Source: Rickettsia endosymbiont of Cardiosporidium cionae (GTDB taxonomy: Bacteria; Pseudomonadota; Alphaproteobacteria; Rickettsiales; Rickettsiaceae). Taken from it: DNA of 64,000 bases. Made by a program: the position numbers and the translations under genes. Of the stretch, positions 30,010 to 38,877 are shown piece by piece (positions within the stretch are counted from its first letter, which is position 1; each line of letters begins with the position of its first letter). Location: positions 158,501 through 222,500 of the forward strand of contig NZ_JADAQY010000005.1 of assembly GCF_015476335.1 (NCBI RefSeq). Direction: 5' to 3'. Below the pieces are notes generated by a model. That model was not told the DNA's origin, searched no databases, and saw only the letters and a program-made list of their open reading frames with translations.

Positions 30010-30513
30010 TTAATTTCTATAAAGTTTAAGTATATCTTGTAAATATACAAATATAAAATTAAGTAAAACAAAAAATACAAAACTATTAAATATATAAATC
30101 AACAAACCCATGATATCATTTAATATACTGTATTCTGTACTACCATACAAAAAATCCCTTATTATTACTGATACTGATATAAATAATAAAAACTTTATGT
30201 AATAATGCAAATAAAATTTTGAACTATTAAAAATATCTAACATCAATATAACCGAAATTAATACTGCTGAATTTACTCCAAAATATGTAGAGTGAAAAAC
30301 ATCAAGCGATAGACCAATAAAAAATAATGTGAAGTATCTTATGATTTTATTATATGAAGATATATATTTGCTATCGGCTATAAAAATCACTATTAAATCT
30401 AAAGCAACTAATTTGTAAATGTTTATTTTATATAAAGATAAAGGTAAAAATAACGCGAATAACAACAATGAAAGTGAAATAATAAAATAACAAATTTTCA
30501 AAAATAGACTCAT
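30010..30513 (-). CDS. mreD: Rod-shape-determining protein MreD
   Basis: Small integral membrane protein of the elongasome. The 167 aa are strongly hydrophobic, with about five membrane segments. The conserved GLSLDVFHSTYFGVNS region matches the MreD pattern (Gly-Leu..Asp...Gly). Sequence conservation is low in this family, so the call also rests on its place between rodA and mrdA. mreB and mreC are not adjacent, unlike the usual mreBCD order. Confidence 0.75.
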   Translation of the reverse strand: MSLFLKICYFIISLSLLLFALFLPLSLYKINIYKLVALDLIVIFIADSKYISSYNKIIRYFTLFFIGLSLDVFHSTYFGVNSAVLISVILMLDIFNSSKFYLHYYIKFLLFISVSVIIRDFLYGSTEYSILNDIMGLLIYIFNSFVFFVLLNFIFVYLQDILKLYRN

Positions 30514-30527
30514 TGTTACTAAATTAA

Positions 30528-31655
30528 TTAATAATGTACTCTATTATGTACAACCACATTCATTATCAAACCATTTGCCAAAAGCATTGAGCCCATAATA
30601 CTTCCTCCATAAGATATAAATGGCAATGGTATGCCTACTACAGGAAGAACACCTGTTACCATTGCTATATTTATGTATATGTGCCAAAATAATATAGAAG
30701 AAATTCCGAATATTAGAATTTTCCCGTATATAAATTTAGCCTTTTTTACTTCTATTATCATTAGTAAAATTAAAAAAGAATATAGTGTTATTAACAGAAA
30801 AGTACCAGCAAACCCGTATTCTTCTGCAAGCAAAGCAAAAATAAAATCTGTATGGTATTCGGGGAGAAATTTTAGATGGGTTTGAGTACCCATTAGTAAA
30901 CCCTTACCCCAAATTCCCCCTGATCCAATTGCTATTTTTGACTGTATGATATTGTACCCCTTACCTAAAGGATCTTTATTAGGATCTAAAAATGTTAATA
31001 TCCTATCACGTTGATAATTATGCATATTTTGCCATACTAATGGAAAACCAAATAGCAATACTACACCAATAGTTAAAAAATATCTAAATTTAACACCTAC
31101 AACAAAAAAAATTGAAATCACAGTACAAATTATTATGATAGTACTACCAAGATCTGGTTGTTTCAATGTTAAGATAGCTGGTATTATGCTCAATAATACG
31201 GGAATTAGCAAATTATTTAGCTTTAGCTCAAAATTACCAATACCATGAAAATATCTGGCTAAAGCCAATACCAGAGTAATTTTAATAAACTCAGATGGCT
31301 GAATCTTAAAAAAGTATAAGTTTACCCACCTGGTAGCACCCATAGCACTTGTACCAAATATTTTAACAAAAAATAAAATTATTAAAGAGATAACATATAG
31401 CTCATAACTATACCTAAAAATAATTCTGATATCTACCATAGATAAAATAAATGAAAATGATATAAATACACAAAATATTATCAATTGTTTATACAGATAA
31501 GGTCTAAAACTTGCTCCAGAAGCGGAATAAAGCAATAAAAAACCTATAGCAGAAATTAATATAATAAAAAATAATATTAAATATGGAATCTTAGAAATCT
31601 TATTAAGATATTTAAACTTATAGTATTCACTTCTATCTGACATCTTATACAACAA
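30528..31655 (-). CDS. rodA: Peptidoglycan glycosyltransferase RodA (SEDS)
   Basis: SEDS-family glycosyltransferase that extends glycan strands with PBP2. The 375-aa polytopic protein has about ten membrane helices. Diagnostic motifs are YLYKQLIIF near the N-terminus, FKIQPSEFIKI, LKQPDLGSTIII, the large-loop YHTDFIFALLAEEYGF, and the C-terminal VGIPLPFISYGGS. Its start overlaps the end of the upstream histidine kinase by 11 nt; mreD follows after 14 nt. Order rodA-mreD-mrdA differs from the common mreD-mrdA-rodA. Confidence 0.95.
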   Translation of the reverse strand: MLYKMSDRSEYYKFKYLNKISKIPYLILFFIILISAIGFLLLYSASGASFRPYLYKQLIIFCVFISFSFILSMVDIRIIFRYSYELYVISLIILFFVKIFGTSAMGATRWVNLYFFKIQPSEFIKITLVLALARYFHGIGNFELKLNNLLIPVLLSIIPAILTLKQPDLGSTIIIICTVISIFFVVGVKFRYFLTIGVVLLFGFPLVWQNMHNYQRDRILTFLDPNKDPLGKGYNIIQSKIAIGSGGIWGKGLLMGTQTHLKFLPEYHTDFIFALLAEEYGFAGTFLLITLYSFLILLMIIEVKKAKFIYGKILIFGISSILFWHIYINIAMVTGVLPVVGIPLPFISYGGSIMGSMLLANGLIMNVVVHNRVHY

Positions 31656-33342
31656 GCTTTATTTTAGGAATTATTATCTGTACAGTAGTGCCTATATTTT
31701 CTACAGACTTAATCTTTATTGACATATCTTGAGCTTTCAATAAAATCTGTACAATAACTAACCCTAACCCGTAAGAACCCGGGGCATAACCCCTTTCATT
31801 TTGTTGTAAACTGTCTATGGGATTTTTATTGCTAAGTATGATATCCAAATCTTTTTTTGATATCCCCATACCTTGGTCGATTATATCAACGTATAAATCA
31901 TCATTCAGTAGATATGCTTTTATCATTATTGCACAAGCATTATTAGAATATTTTATTGCATTACCAATTAAATTGTTAAACACTTGCAGCATACGCTGCT
32001 GATCACATATAATTAAAGGCAATTTATTTTCAAAATGGGTTTCAATATTAACATCTCTTTGATTGTACCTAGCTTTAGTCAAAATAATGCTATTATCAAT
32101 AATGCTATCTATATCATTGATAGAATTCAGTATCTTAAATCTAGCCTCTATTATTTGATGCTCATCTAGTATATCATCCAGCATTTTTTTTATAATTTTA
32201 GAGCTTTGATATATTCCGAAAGCATAGCTCTTGTAATTACTAGGCAATATGCCCATTAACTGCTCTTTCATTATTTCAGATCCTGTCATAATAAAACTCA
32301 GAGGTGACCTAATTTCATGAGCTACAAAACATAAAAAATTCGTCTTAGCCCTGCTAGTATTATTTGATTCCTCCAAATCATTTTTCAACAAAACATTCTC
32401 ATTGAATACTGATCTAGTATTATATATAAATACCAAGAAATAAATTAAAGACAGTAGAAATATTTCTACAAATTTTCTGAGTATAGCATCCAATATATTT
32501 GAAAATATTATTGATGCATCATACTGTAATAACACAAAAAAACCTGATGTTTCTTTAACAGGAATCTTTAGTAAAGCAAAGAATTTATCATAGTATTTAG
32601 TATAAAATCCTGATATTTCTTGTCCTTTCACATATCTCGATCCTAACATTTTTAAATAATTATCCAAAGAAGATTCTATTTTGTTGATTTCTTCTTTATT
32701 AAAATTGCTTATGTTTAAATTGTGTGACAACTTAGGATCACTATCTAAAATAATAACATTTTGTAGATGCTCAATAGAACATTCTTTCACTAACCTTGGT
32801 ATATTAATCTCTACTGCAAAGGCACCAAGAAAATTATCACTTGTTTTATCAAAAATATTACGAGCAACCAAAATGTTACTGAATGAATAATAATTGGAAA
32901 AAATAATATTGAGCGATTTTTTTTTATATATTGTAGATTTTTTATAGAATAATTCTTCTAAATATTTATTAATCTTATTATATACTAATATATTACCTTT
33001 ATTATTTATAATTTTACTAAAATTCTGATCAATAAAAACATAATTAGAATAGTTATTTGTATAACTTGCTAACATGTTATTTAAATAATCAGTATTTGTA
33101 GTAACAGTATCTACAGTTGAAGATACCAAAACATTTAAGTTATTGCTAGATTCGATTATTGAGTGATTTATATTTTTTTCTAGTAATTTTTTATGTTTAT
33201 TTATAGACTGTTCAAATACCTGTTTTTCGTTGTAGAATATGCTAAATCCTTGTATCAAAACATAAAAAAATATCACTATCACTAATAGTGATAAATGCTT
33301 CAAAACGTAAAAATTTTGCTTGCTTTTAAAATTATCTTTCAT
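31645..33342 (-). CDS. Membrane sensor histidine kinase upstream of rodA
   Basis: A 565-aa kinase with two membrane helices (about 14-34 and 288-308) flanking a large extracytoplasmic sensor of about 250 residues that I do not recognise. There follows a DHp domain with phospho-acceptor H342 (FVAHEIRSPLSF), then HATPase_c with N box (NLIGNAIKYSN), G1 (DQGMGIS) and G2 (GLGLVIVQ). No receiver domain or PAS is evident. Domain layout and H-box resemble PleC-type kinases of alphaproteobacteria, but I cannot separate PleC from other classes by eye. It overlaps rodA by 11 nt, implying co-transcription with wall-elongation genes. No response regulator is adjacent. Confidence 0.85.
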   Translation of the reverse strand: MKDNFKSKQNFYVLKHLSLLVIVIFFYVLIQGFSIFYNEKQVFEQSINKHKKLLEKNINHSIIESSNNLNVLVSSTVDTVTTNTDYLNNMLASYTNNYSNYVFIDQNFSKIINNKGNILVYNKINKYLEELFYKKSTIYKKKSLNIIFSNYYSFSNILVARNIFDKTSDNFLGAFAVEINIPRLVKECSIEHLQNVIILDSDPKLSHNLNISNFNKEEINKIESSLDNYLKMLGSRYVKGQEISGFYTKYYDKFFALLKIPVKETSGFFVLLQYDASIIFSNILDAILRKFVEIFLLSLIYFLVFIYNTRSVFNENVLLKNDLEESNNTSRAKTNFLCFVAHEIRSPLSFIMTGSEIMKEQLMGILPSNYKSYAFGIYQSSKIIKKMLDDILDEHQIIEARFKILNSINDIDSIIDNSIILTKARYNQRDVNIETHFENKLPLIICDQQRMLQVFNNLIGNAIKYSNNACAIMIKAYLLNDDLYVDIIDQGMGISKKDLDIILSNKNPIDSLQQNERGYAPGSYGLGLVIVQILLKAQDMSIKIKSVENIGTTVQIIIPKIKLVV

Positions 33343-33534
33343 GAATCAGAAAATTTCATTATATATCTTTTACCTTCTACTATATTCTCTAATAAGTAAA
33401 TATACAATTAAACATATATACCATATATATCTCAAATATTGTAATGAAACTTAATTTTTTATTAAATTATAGGTTTATTATATTATTAATAATTCATTAA
33501 ATGACTTTGAATAATTAAATCAAAAATATTTTTT

Positions 33535-34941
33535 ATGCATCTGTATCTTTTAAATAGCTTAAGTAAAAAAAAAGAACTTTTTATACCATTAAATCAAAAC
33601 TCAATTAAATTTTATGCATGCGGCCCCACTGTATATGATAAAATCCATATAGGAAACGCAAGGGCAATGATTTCATATGATATATTGTATAGAATATTGA
33701 TATTTTTATATGGAAAACATCAGGTGATCTTTGTAAGAAATATTACGGATATTGATGATAAAATTATTAAAAAGTCTGAAGAAACTAACATATCAATAGC
33801 AAAGCTTACAGAGAATACGATTAATGATTTTCAAAAAGATATGGAATTTCTTAAAGTTATCCCTCCTACAGTAGAGCCTAAGGCTACAGAAGTAGTAGAA
33901 GATATCATTAATTTTATACAAATTTTACTAAATAAAAAATATGCCTACATCTCAAATAACAATGTTTTTTTTGATGTAACAAAAGCAAAAAATTACACTA
34001 TGCTGTCAGGACGTAATCTTGATGAGTTATCATGTGATATTAGAATCAAGAATGATCCAAATAAAAAACAACCTAACGATTTTGTACTATGGAAAGCATC
34101 TAACCCAGATGATCCAAAAGATGTAATATTCTCTAGCCCTTTCGGAAAGGGGAGGCCAGGGTGGCATATAGAATGCTCAGCTATGAGTTATAAATACCTT
34201 GGAACAGATTTTGATATCCATGCCGGTGGAATGGATCTGATCTTCCCACATCATACAAACGAAATAGCCCAAAGTCAATCAGCCTTCACGGGCTCTAATT
34301 TCGCTAGATATTGGGTACATAATGCTGTATTAACGGTTGATCAACAAAAAATGAGTAAATCATTAGGTAATATAATTACAGTAAATGATATTAGAAATAG
34401 TAATATAAAAGCTGATAGCTTGAGACTATTTTTCTTAAATTCTCACTATAGGAACAATATAAATTACTGTAAAAAATCTTTAGATGATGCACACAGAACT
34501 TTATCATATTGGCATAACTCTTTAAAAAAAATAAATTATAACTATTCTAATTCTTCAGTTACAGATATACCAAAAAAATTCTTAGAGTCTATATTAGATA
34601 ATATGAATACGAGTCTTGCTATCAAAATCATTAATGATCACGTTAAAGAACTAAATATTACAAATGGTAATCAACAACAATCATTAGCAAATATGATTAT
34701 AGCATCTGCAAGATTTTTAGGATTAATGGAAGAAAATTACGAACAATGGTTTCATAACGCTCAAACATCTGAAAAAAAAGAAACATTACTTAGCATAACA
34801 GAATTAATCGACAAAAGAAATAAAGCGAGAAAAATAGAGGATTGGATAACAGCAGACAAAATAAGAAATATATTAAAGGAAAAATACAATATAACAATTG
34901 AAGATAATAAGGATGGCACAAGCAACTGGAAATATATTTAA
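33535..34941 (+). CDS. cysS: Cysteinyl-tRNA synthetase
   Basis: Class Ia synthetase charging tRNA-Cys. It has 468 aa. The zinc site includes the Cys of YACGPTVYD, the Cys of IECSAMS and the HHTNE histidine. HIGH is HIGN (KIHIGNARAM) and KMSKS is intact (QQKMSKSLGN). The C-terminal helical domain ends at DGTSNWKYI. It is monocistronic, divergent from the sensor kinase; a tRNA-Cys gene is at 39.8 kb. Confidence 0.97.
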   Translation: MHLYLLNSLSKKKELFIPLNQNSIKFYACGPTVYDKIHIGNARAMISYDILYRILIFLYGKHQVIFVRNITDIDDKIIKKSEETNISIAKLTENTINDFQKDMEFLKVIPPTVEPKATEVVEDIINFIQILLNKKYAYISNNNVFFDVTKAKNYTMLSGRNLDELSCDIRIKNDPNKKQPNDFVLWKASNPDDPKDVIFSSPFGKGRPGWHIECSAMSYKYLGTDFDIHAGGMDLIFPHHTNEIAQSQSAFTGSNFARYWVHNAVLTVDQQKMSKSLGNIITVNDIRNSNIKADSLRLFFLNSHYRNNINYCKKSLDDAHRTLSYWHNSLKKINYNYSNSSVTDIPKKFLESILDNMNTSLAIKIINDHVKELNITNGNQQQSLANMIIASARFLGLMEENYEQWFHNAQTSEKKETLLSITELIDKRNKARKIEDWITADKIRNILKEKYNITIEDNKDGTSNWKYI

Positions 34942-34993
34942 ATTGCTAAACCAATCCCAAATGGGACAAGATATCAATGCCCACCATATTAAA

Positions 34994-36634
34994 TTAATTT
35001 TTATTAATATTCATCAAATGATTTAAAGTTTTAGTAGTTATTTGATCAATTTTATTTTTGATTTTTTGTTTCAATTTAAAAAAATCACTTGAGCCATGTT
35101 TTAAAAACCTTGCATTTATATCAGATAAATATTTATTTTTTAATTCGCTAAACCCTATATTGCCTATCTTACTATTAGTTATACTATTAAAATCAATATA
35201 ATAAGGAATTTCAAAACTATTTTTTAATTTTTTCATATTCTTAGATAAGATTTTTTTTACAAATTCATAACTAAAATCATAATACTTGTCTACAAAGTTA
35301 TGTGGAAATTTATTCTTAGAAATACCAGATATCACTAACTTTGATAAATACCTAGAAAAAAACTCTACTGGATACTTATAGTTGCTAACATTAATAATAC
35401 CTCCAGTTTGTAAATGCCCACCGATATTGCTAATATCAGAACTAGCAGACATCTTATATGATTCCGTATCAAAGGAAATGTTATTTATAGAAATATTATT
35501 ATTAAACAATTTAGCATCGAGCCTTAATTTGATTTTATTATCACTTCCGAGCTCACCCAATAATAAAGATTCTCGATGATCTAAAATATAGTTTACAAGA
35601 CCATTTTTATCGCCAAGTTTTACTATATTTTTATACAAAGCTCCATCTGTATCATTTAATATATCAGTTAAAAAACCCTTGGGTATATATAAATCTGTAG
35701 CAGCTACAATTTTGTGTATTGAAGTTTTATCAATATCTCTATAAATAATATTATGATCAATGTTATAATCCAGCAATTGAATATATGGAGAAACAAAACT
35801 ACCTGATGCCTTAAGATTCAATTTTTTATCCAATCTTTTCATACTGGACTCATCAAATTTTACATGTATTTTTGCATCCATTTTTTTGTTCGGGATGACA
35901 GCTGCAAAAATATTTATATGTTTTTTTAACAATTCATAATATTCACTGCTGTATAATTTATGATTTCTTGCATCATATTCTATGACATATTCTTCAGGCA
36001 AGTGATCTAAGAAATCACTAAATGAAATATAACGCCGACTATTAACAATTTTTATATCCAAAGATTCGTGTTCTTTAGTAAAAAATCTTCTTTTACTTTT
36101 GCTATCTTTTGCAGTAACCCAGCCACTATCAATATTTAGTTTGCCTATATGATTAATAAATTCTATAGGATTTCTAGTTTTAATCAGATCTATAACTAAC
36201 CCTACAGATATAGGTAAATCAACCTCTATATTATAATCATGTGCAGTAATAATCAAGTCTGATACACCGTTATCTAAAACTTTATTAGAAGATATACTTA
36301 AATCTCCTTCATATGAAATAAAAAATTTGTTAGTTTTAAAAACATATCCAATCTTTATAGGATTCTCATAGCGAATAATTGAACCATTATGCGAAATTAC
36401 AAGGCCAGTAATATCAAATTCTTCATTTACAAAAGGAAACCCTGAATGTACTAATTCAGATATCGTTATTGACAAAAACTTATTTGAAGACTTATCAGCA
36501 CTAAATACAATAGGAACATCATGATATTTTTTATTGACATACTTCATAAGCCTGTTCATTCCTGTATAGTACAGTACTATACCTATTATTACAGTCCATA
36601 TTAATAAATACAATATAAGCCATACTTTCTTCAT
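34994..36634 (-). CDS. DUF2125-like membrane-anchored protein
   Basis: Function unknown. The 546-aa protein has a single N-terminal transmembrane helix (about 4-25) and a large, probably periplasmic, beta-rich part. The early segment SITISELVHSGFPFVNEEFDI with GFPF, and repeated strands that return to SGFxx-type turns, resemble DUF2125 proteins of alphaproteobacteria. Similarity is weak by eye. The C-terminal third is Lys/Asn-rich. An AsmA-like lipid-transfer fold is a possible alternative, but this is speculation. Convergent with cysS, divergent from ssb. Confidence 0.5.
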   Translation of the reverse strand: MKKVWLILYLLIWTVIIGIVLYYTGMNRLMKYVNKKYHDVPIVFSADKSSNKFLSITISELVHSGFPFVNEEFDITGLVISHNGSIIRYENPIKIGYVFKTNKFFISYEGDLSISSNKVLDNGVSDLIITAHDYNIEVDLPISVGLVIDLIKTRNPIEFINHIGKLNIDSGWVTAKDSKSKRRFFTKEHESLDIKIVNSRRYISFSDFLDHLPEEYVIEYDARNHKLYSSEYYELLKKHINIFAAVIPNKKMDAKIHVKFDESSMKRLDKKLNLKASGSFVSPYIQLLDYNIDHNIIYRDIDKTSIHKIVAATDLYIPKGFLTDILNDTDGALYKNIVKLGDKNGLVNYILDHRESLLLGELGSDNKIKLRLDAKLFNNNISINNISFDTESYKMSASSDISNIGGHLQTGGIINVSNYKYPVEFFSRYLSKLVISGISKNKFPHNFVDKYYDFSYEFVKKILSKNMKKLKNSFEIPYYIDFNSITNSKIGNIGFSELKNKYLSDINARFLKHGSSDFFKLKQKIKNKIDQITTKTLNHLMNINKN

Positions 36635-36940
36635 TATCTAACTAACCAATATTTATTAATCATCACATAGTGATTTCAGATTATACATTCAACTCTAATG
36701 TATTAGTAAAATTAATAATTTATTAACAAATCATACTAATTTTCACCTACACCACATCATAACTGCAACCATATTAGACGGGCATTATATCTTAACTTTA
36801 TAAAACTATAAAGTATAATCTAATCAAAATATAAATCAATTAGTAAGAAGTAAAATATTTTTACTTTAGTAGATATATATGTTATATAGTGTTAATTGTA
36901 CTATAAATTCAAATAACAATTTAAAAATCACTAAACAACC
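36635..36940. promoter_or_regulatory. Divergent control region upstream of ssb with two perfect dyads
   Basis: This 306-nt non-coding region contains two exact inverted repeats. The first has 8-bp arms ACTTTATA/TATAAAGT with loop AAAC at 36795-36814. The second has 8-bp arms AAGTAAAA/TTTTACTT with centre TAT at 36848-36866. They are placed 75-145 nt before the ssb ATG, suitable for operators or mRNA leader hairpins. Neither is a LexA box I recognise. Confidence 0.45.
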
Positions 36941-37429
36941 ATGGTTAATAGTCTAAATAAAGTTACATTAATAGGTAATCTAGGGCGTGATCCAGAGATA
37001 AAAACAACTAATGATAATAGAGAAGTGGCATTTCTTAATATTGCAACTAACGAATATAGAAAAAACAAAAATACAGGAGAAAGAGAAGATAAAACAGATT
37101 GGCACAGAGTTGTAATCTTAAATGAAAATTTAGTACATGTTGCAAAATCTTATCTTAAAAAAGGTACTAAGGTATATATTGAAGGAGCTCTTAAGACAAG
37201 AAAATGGATAGACACTGAGGGGAAAGAGAGATATACAGTTGAAATAGTAATGCAAAATTTTAATTCAAGTTTAATCATACTAGATACAAAACATAAAAAT
37301 ACAGAGAGCGCACTCAACAACAACAACAATACCAATACCAATACCAATACCAATACCAATACTTCAGATACAAGTGATAATAATGAATTGGATATCAACA
37401 ATATAATTGATGACGAAATTCCATTCTAG
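36941..37429 (+). CDS. ssb: Single-stranded DNA-binding protein
   Basis: Binds ssDNA as a tetramer in replication, repair and recombination. In 162 aa the OB fold (about 1-110) begins NSLNKVTLIGNLGRDPEI and includes DWHRVVI and YIEGALKTRKW. A low-complexity Asn/Thr linker follows, then the acidic tip DDEIPF that recruits partners such as RecO. The linker is encoded partly by a hexamer repeat (AATACC, five exact units plus one variant, 37328-37363), whose expansion or contraction would only change linker length. It is monocistronic with dyads in its upstream region. Confidence 0.97.
   Translation: MVNSLNKVTLIGNLGRDPEIKTTNDNREVAFLNIATNEYRKNKNTGEREDKTDWHRVVILNENLVHVAKSYLKKGTKVYIEGALKTRKWIDTEGKERYTVEIVMQNFNSSLIILDTKHKNTESALNNNNNTNTNTNTNTNTSDTSDNNELDINNIIDDEIPF
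37328..37363 (+). repeat. AATACC hexamer tandem repeat inside ssb
   Basis: Five perfect AATACC units followed by AATACT, preceded by a short CAA run from about 37314. Each unit adds Asn-Thr to the disordered SSB linker, so copy-number change stays in frame. Confidence 0.95.
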
Positions 37430-37497
37430 AATAATATATATGTATATGTATAAAAAATCTTGGTAATATGGTAAAGCTTAAATTCAGCATATATTAA

Positions 37498-38268
37498 TTA
37501 TATAATCTGGGCTATTTTTTTATACAAAGAATAATTTGATACTATAACTATAGTATTATTCAGTATTTTATATATTGCACCCAATTCGTGAGTAAATAAA
37601 GATAAACCCCTGATATATATTTGGTTGATATTACAAGACATAATACAGACATCGATTTTTCCTGATATAAATGCTGCTACAGAGTATGAGATAGAACCAA
37701 AGATTCTTATATTTGATGAAATTTTTTTAGCAATTTCTATACTTTCTATATCAGAAGAAACAACTATATTATCTATATCATCTGATTTTAAAAGCCTCAT
37801 CCTTGATATTCTACCAAGAAGTTCATTAGAATTTTTCTCTGATAATACTGGTTTTCCTTTTTCCACATAAAATACATCACCCTCTATTGGTAAATAAATA
37901 ATTGCTTTATCTACAATTACTGTATCAATATATTTTTTTAATAATATAACAAATAAACCAAAAAAAGGTAAAGATCTGTTGAAATTTATAGAACAATCTA
38001 AAGAGTCAATTAATAAAATCTCATCTTTAAAATCACCAATAGAATTAGAATCAGAATCAGAACCATTATCAGAAACGAACACTACAGAATTATAATATCT
38101 GCCTAGTTCATAATTCAATTCCCTTAGTAAAGTTTTGTAAGTCCTCTGATAAAATTTTTTAAGATCACTCTTGGTAGATTGCAATTTCTCAATTTCTAAA
38201 TAATCTCTACGTAAAAATCTTGAAGATTTACTTATAGCATCTATTATTAGCCCTATTTCTTTACTCAT
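37498..38268 (-). CDS. Inositol-monophosphatase/SuhB-like protein with degraded active site
   Basis: A 256-aa protein of the FIG/IMPase fold by overall pattern (IGLIIDAISKSSRFLRRD start, LIDSLDCSINFNRSLPFFG, AIYLPIEGDVFYVEKG, RIFGSISYSVAAFISGKIDV). The metal motif DPxDGT is D88-S-L-D91-C-S: both aspartates persist but the surrounding residues do not. The GEE glutamates are replaced near SDNGSD, and the C-terminal WDxAAG motif is lost (IYIRGLSLF). Phosphatase activity is therefore doubtful. SuhB in E. coli also acts in rRNA antitermination without catalysis, so a structural role is possible. It starts 1 nt after the efp stop and is surely in that operon. Confidence 0.7.
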   Translation of the reverse strand: MSKEIGLIIDAISKSSRFLRRDYLEIEKLQSTKSDLKKFYQRTYKTLLRELNYELGRYYNSVVFVSDNGSDSDSNSIGDFKDEILLIDSLDCSINFNRSLPFFGLFVILLKKYIDTVIVDKAIIYLPIEGDVFYVEKGKPVLSEKNSNELLGRISRMRLLKSDDIDNIVVSSDIESIEIAKKISSNIRIFGSISYSVAAFISGKIDVCIMSCNINQIYIRGLSLFTHELGAIYKILNNTIVIVSNYSLYKKIAQII

Positions 38269-38269
38269 T

Positions 38270-38836
38270 TTATTTTACCCTTTCTACAAAACTCATATCA
38301 TCTGTTTTAATTAAAATCTTATCATTCGAATTAAGGTAACTAGGTACCATAACATTGATTTGATCATTAATAATTGCAGTTTTAAAAGAAGTAGTTACAG
38401 TTGCAGTTTTTATTGTTGGTTCAGTATATTTTATTGTCACAATAATATTTTTGGGTAGTTTTACAGAAATTATTTCTCCATTATATTTTTCTACTGTCAA
38501 TGACATATTATCATATATCAGTAAGATTCTTTTACCTAAAAAAGATTTTTTTACATACACTTGTTCAAAAGAGTTAGGATCCATAAGTACGATAAAATCC
38601 CCATCAGAATACAAATAATTCATCTGATATTTCTCTATAAAAGCCAGATCTATAGTTTCACCTGAACTAAACCTAAAATGTGACTTTTTAGAATCATAAA
38701 AATTTTTTGTCTCTAGTTGAACATAAGCAACTCCTTTACCAGGCTTGGTATGTTCAGGATTTTTATTAACAATCCAAAGAGAATCTTTATACTCAATAAC
38801 ATTACCTGATTTTATATCATTTACTAATATTTTCAT
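38270..38836 (-). CDS. efp: Elongation factor P
   Basis: Relieves ribosome stalling at polyproline. It has 188 aa and three beta-barrel domains. The modified-lysine tip is K34 in HTKPGKGVA, as in lysylated EF-Ps, so an EpmA/EpmB-type modification is expected; those genes are not in the window. The C-terminus is VMVPSYLNSNDKILIKTDDMSFVERV in outline, with a normal EF-P ending. It is the first gene of an efp-suhB-like pair; secF lies 41 nt upstream on the same strand. Confidence 0.96.
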   Translation of the reverse strand: MKILVNDIKSGNVIEYKDSLWIVNKNPEHTKPGKGVAYVQLETKNFYDSKKSHFRFSSGETIDLAFIEKYQMNYLYSDGDFIVLMDPNSFEQVYVKKSFLGKRILLIYDNMSLTVEKYNGEIISVKLPKNIIVTIKYTEPTIKTATVTTSFKTAIINDQINVMVPSYLNSNDKILIKTDDMSFVERVK

Positions 38837-38877
38837 AAACTACTATCCAATTACTGATGAATTCATTAGTATTTATA

